Below, in pieces: positions 6,625-9,044 of a stretch of 9,044 nt of DNA. Positions within the stretch are counted from its first letter, which is position 1; each line of letters starts with the position of its first letter. The notes below the pieces were generated by a model. That model was given only the letters and a program-made list of their open reading frames with translations, was not told the origin of the DNA and did not search any database. The DNA comes from an uncultured Roseburia sp. (lineage in GTDB: Bacteria > Bacillota > Clostridia > Lachnospirales > Lachnospiraceae): contig CANDFU010000044.1 in the NCBI GenBank assembly GCA_947384095.1, positions 1 through 9,044 of the forward strand, read 5' to 3'. The position numbers and the translations under genes are program-made.

Positions 6625-7578
6625 TTATCTTACGTAAATGTTTTTTTCCGAGAGAATGCGCAGCATTTCATCCAGCAATTCGGATTCCCGGCAGTGAAAT
6701 CGTTCTTTTTCCAGCCAGACGACATCCCGCTCCCTGCCAAACCAGGTGAGCTGTCGTTTGGCAAAATGTCTTGTCTCCCGCTTTATGATGCGCACGGCTT
6801 CCTCAAACGCAAGCGGACCGTCCAGATAATCGAAAATTTCTTTATAGCCTAAGCCCTGCATGGAAACCATTTCCCTGCGGCACCCCATCTGCCGAAGCCT
6901 TTTTACTTCATCCACCAGACCTTTTTCGATCATTTCATCCACCCTCTGGTCGATTTTTTTGTATAGTTCCGGTCTTCTTTCGTTTAAGACAAAATAGGCA
7001 AAATTGTAAGGAGATGTCCTCTCCCGTTCTGTTTTGTTGTGCTCTGATATTTTTTCCCCTGTGAGGTGATAATATTCCAGCGCACGGACGACACGCTTGA
7101 TATTATTGGCATGAATCGCTTCCGCGGATTCGGGATCCAGACGCTTGAGCATTTCGTGGAGAGATGCGGCTCCTTTTTCTTCTGCCTGCTCCAGCAGCTG
7201 TCTGCGGTACGCAATATCGCACTCCTGCCTGGAAAAATGGATGTCGTAAAGCAGCGCCTGGATATAAAAACCGGTTCCCCCCACAACGATCGGGATTTTG
7301 TTTTCTTTGTATATTGTTTCCAGATACCGCTTCGCCATTCCGGCGAAACGGACCACGTTAAATTCTTCCTTCGGGTCGAGCTCCCCGATCAGATAATGCG
7401 GGATTCCCTGCATTTCTTCCGATGTGATCTTCGCAGAGCCGATATCCATATATTTATACACCTGCATCGAATCCGCCGAGATTACGGCGCCGTTGATCTT
7501 TTTCGCGAGTGCAACCGAGAGCGCGCTCTTTCCCACGGCGGTAGGTCCGGTGAGAATCACCATTTTTTTCTTTTCCAT
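6625..7578 (-). CDS. miaA: tRNA dimethylallyltransferase MiaA
   Basis: Transfers a dimethylallyl group from DMAPP to N6 of adenine 37 in tRNAs reading UNN codons, giving i6A, which MiaB can turn into ms2i6A. The protein has 317 residues, the normal length. It has a P-loop-like GPTAVGKS at 11-18, then SADSMQVYKYMDIGSAK at 34-50 with the conserved Asp36, and PHYLIGELDPKEEFNV at 60-75. GGTGFYIQAL is at 100-109 and KRVVRALEYYHLTG is in the middle region. The C-terminal RETRHFAKRQLTWF is the usual family ending before a variable tail. ATG 7578 is preceded by GGGAGGGAAGAGAT. It lies 51 nt after polC and 22 nt before the PLP-enzyme gene. mutL and hfq, common miaA neighbours in other Firmicutes, are not beside it here. 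Confidence 0.98.
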   Translation of the reverse strand: MEKKKMVILTGPTAVGKSALSVALAKKINGAVISADSMQVYKYMDIGSAKITSEEMQGIPHYLIGELDPKEEFNVVRFAGMAKRYLETIYKENKIPIVVGGTGFYIQALLYDIHFSRQECDIAYRRQLLEQAEEKGAASLHEMLKRLDPESAEAIHANNIKRVVRALEYYHLTGEKISEHNKTERERTSPYNFAYFVLNERRPELYKKIDQRVDEMIEKGLVDEVKRLRQMGCRREMVSMQGLGYKEIFDYLDGPLAFEEAVRIIKRETRHFAKRQLTWFGRERDVVWLEKERFHCRESELLDEMLRILSEKNIYVR

Positions 7579-7629
7579 ATCTCTTCCCTCCCTGCCACGG
7601 CATTTTCAGCACAGGCGCCGCTTCCCCTG

Positions 7630-9044
7630 TTATACAAAATCAAACAGCGAGAGCTGGTTTGATTCCGGGATATCCCCGAGCAGCCCCATATCTCCCATCA
7701 GATCAATGACGGTTTTTGTCACCTTGGTGCGCTGTCTGAAGTCGTCTTTTGACAGAAACGCCCCGTCTTTTGCGGCTTCCGCCACGGCGACGGCCGCATT
7801 GTCCCCCATCCCGTCTATGGTGTTGAGCGCCGGCATCAGTTTTCCGTCAAAAATCTGAAACCGGTCCGGTTTTGCCCGATAGATGTCGATCGGCAGAAAT
7901 TCAAATCCTCTCGCATACATTTCCTGCACGATTTTCATGTCACGGTACGTATCCTGCTCCTTTTTGGAGAGCGCATCTTTTCTCCGTGTAAAGTCGTTGT
8001 AAAAATATTCCAGGCGCTCCTTCCCCTGGCACATGATCTCATAACTGAACCCGGTGGCGCGGATGGAAAAATAAGCCGCGTAATATGCAAGAGGATAAAA
8101 AACCTTACAGTAGGCGATGCGCCATGCCATCATGACATAGGCCGCCGCGTGTGCTTTCGGAAACATATATTTGATTTTTTTGCAGGACCAGATATACCAG
8201 TCGGGAACGTCGTGTTTTAACATTTCTTCTTCCCACTCCGGCTTTAATCCTTTTCCCTTCCGCACCGATTCCATAATGGTAAATGCCTGTTCGCTGTCAA
8301 GCCCCATCTGGATGAGATAAATCATAATATCGTCACGCGTACAGATGGCCGTGGAAATCGTCGCTTTTCCCTCCTCAATCAGTGTCTGTGCATTTCCAAG
8401 CCACACGTCCGTGCCGTGGGAGAGACCGGAAATACGGATCAGATCGGAAAATTCCTGTGGTTTTGCGTCGAGAACCATCTGCATCGCAAATTCGGTTCCA
8501 AATTCCGGAATGCCAAGGCAGCCCAGCTTAATCCCGTGAATATCTTCCGGCGTGATCCCAAGCGCCGTCGTATTTTTAAACAATGACATGACCGACGCGT
8601 CGTCGAGCGGGATTTCTGTCGGATCGAGTCCTGTCAGGTCCTGGAGCATACGGATCATCGTCGGATCATCGTGCCCTAAAATGTCAAGCTTCAACAGGTT
8701 GTGATCAATCGAATGATAATCAAAATGCGTTGTAACTGTCGCCGTTGTCATATCGTTTGCCGGGTGCTGTACCGGGGTAAACGTGTTGATTTCCTCCCCG
8801 ACCGGAAGGACGACAATGCCTCCGGGGTGCTGTCCGGTCGTCCGCCGGACGCCGACGCACCCCTGGACGATGCGGTCGATCTCACATTTCCGCTTGTGTA
8901 TGCCCCGCTCTTCGTAATAATTGCGGATATATCCGAACGCCGTCTTGTCCGCCAGCGTGCCGATGGTTCCGGCGCGGAACGTCTGTCCGTAGCCAAATAT
9001 CACTTCACAGTAGGCGTGCGCCTTACTCTGGTATTCACCGGAGA
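7630..9044 (-). CDS. polC: DNA polymerase III PolC-type, C-terminal 471 codons (5' end outside the window)
   Basis: Replicative DNA polymerase of low-GC Gram-positives. The frame is open from the TAA at 7630 to the right edge; the sequence enters at SGEYQSKAHAYCEVIFGYG. The catalytic Asp motif (PDIDLNF in relatives) lies just beyond the edge, as do the OB, PHP and exonuclease domains. Visible landmarks are FRAGTIGTLADKTAFGY, VRRTTGQHPGGIVVLP, HFDYHSIDHNLLKLDILGHD, IPEFGTEFAMQM, SGLSHGTDVWLGNAQTLI, ESVRKGKGL, KKIKYMFPKAHAAAYV and, near the end, the helix-hairpin-helix-like NTIDGMGDNAAVAVAEA. All align closely with B. subtilis PolC from memory. The C-terminus NQLSLFDFV contains QLSLF, the beta-clamp-binding pentapeptide, so the protein ends intact. 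A GTG at 9003 is an internal Val codon, not a start. The next gene, miaA, starts 51 nt further on in the same direction with no visible terminator. Confidence 0.98.
   Translation of the reverse strand, partial: SGEYQSKAHAYCEVIFGYGQTFRAGTIGTLADKTAFGYIRNYYEERGIHKRKCEIDRIVQGCVGVRRTTGQHPGGIVVLPVGEEINTFTPVQHPANDMTTATVTTHFDYHSIDHNLLKLDILGHDDPTMIRMLQDLTGLDPTEIPLDDASVMSLFKNTTALGITPEDIHGIKLGCLGIPEFGTEFAMQMVLDAKPQEFSDLIRISGLSHGTDVWLGNAQTLIEEGKATISTAICTRDDIMIYLIQMGLDSEQAFTIMESVRKGKGLKPEWEEEMLKHDVPDWYIWSCKKIKYMFPKAHAAAYVMMAWRIAYCKVFYPLAYYAAYFSIRATGFSYEIMCQGKERLEYFYNDFTRRKDALSKKEQDTYRDMKIVQEMYARGFEFLPIDIYRAKPDRFQIFDGKLMPALNTIDGMGDNAAVAVAEAAKDGAFLSKDDFRQRTKVTKTVIDLMGDMGLLGDIPESNQLSLFDFV

Noticed and set aside
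7579..7629. GC-rich stretch (with GGCGCC) after polC as a terminator
   Set aside because: The possible stems are only about 4 bp and no T run follows on the minus strand.
7066..7662. Plus-strand open frame of 198 codons opposite miaA
   Set aside because: It lies entirely antisense to miaA and its 5' flank, has no recognisable domain, and miaA is unmistakable in the other strand. Treated as a shadow frame.
7424..7858. Plus-strand open frame of 144 codons opposite the miaA start and polC end
   Set aside because: It crosses the miaA-polC junction antisense to both genes, and its composition (Ser, Ala, Pro, Phe rich) is typical of an antisense shadow.

Overview
The window is 9 kb of compact chromosomal core sequence in which every supported gene lies on the minus strand. 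It reads like a Firmicute of class Clostridia, most probably a Lachnospiraceae-type gut anaerobe. The reasons are a PolC-type replicative polymerase, a YnbB-type 'methionine gamma-lyase/aluminium resistance' protein next to miaA, a radC-mreB-mreC-mreD-PBP2 run, strong AGGAGG-type ribosome binding sites and a moderate GC content. The family assignment is inferred from gene content and order, not from a database search.

Layout in the direction of transcription, from high to low coordinates: the 3' part of polC (enters at the right edge, ends at 7630); miaA (7578-6625); a PLP-dependent Met-gamma-lyase-family protein (6602-5304); radC (5260-4553); a divergent mreB (4498-3482); mreC (3423-2566); mreD (2552-2034); and the 5' part of a class B penicillin-binding protein of the PBP2/MrdA type (2041, running off the left edge). 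Gaps between genes are 13-58 nt and the mreD/PBP2 pair overlaps by 8 nt. I see no convincing terminator or promoter hairpin in any gap, so most or all of the run could be co-transcribed. No stretch over 300 nt lacks a gene. I found no RNA gene, CRISPR array, IS element, attachment site or notable repeat.

Functionally the right half is information processing: chromosome replication, tRNA A37 prenylation, a PLP enzyme of uncertain substrate and a JAMM-fold RadC. The left half is the cell-elongation machinery: the actin-like MreB, the membrane scaffold MreC/MreD and the monofunctional transpeptidase that cross-links side-wall peptidoglycan. RodA, the glycosyltransferase partner of PBP2, would be expected further downstream.

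This is an ordinary housekeeping region and I do not see an undescribed defence, mobile or biosynthetic system in it. The points most worth a second look are inside known proteins. The MreB homologue carries Lys where MreB normally has its catalytic Glu and has an altered phosphate-2 loop. The PBP2 carries an extra segment of about 230 residues inside the start of its transpeptidase domain, followed by a Cys-x3-Cys motif before the active-site Ser.
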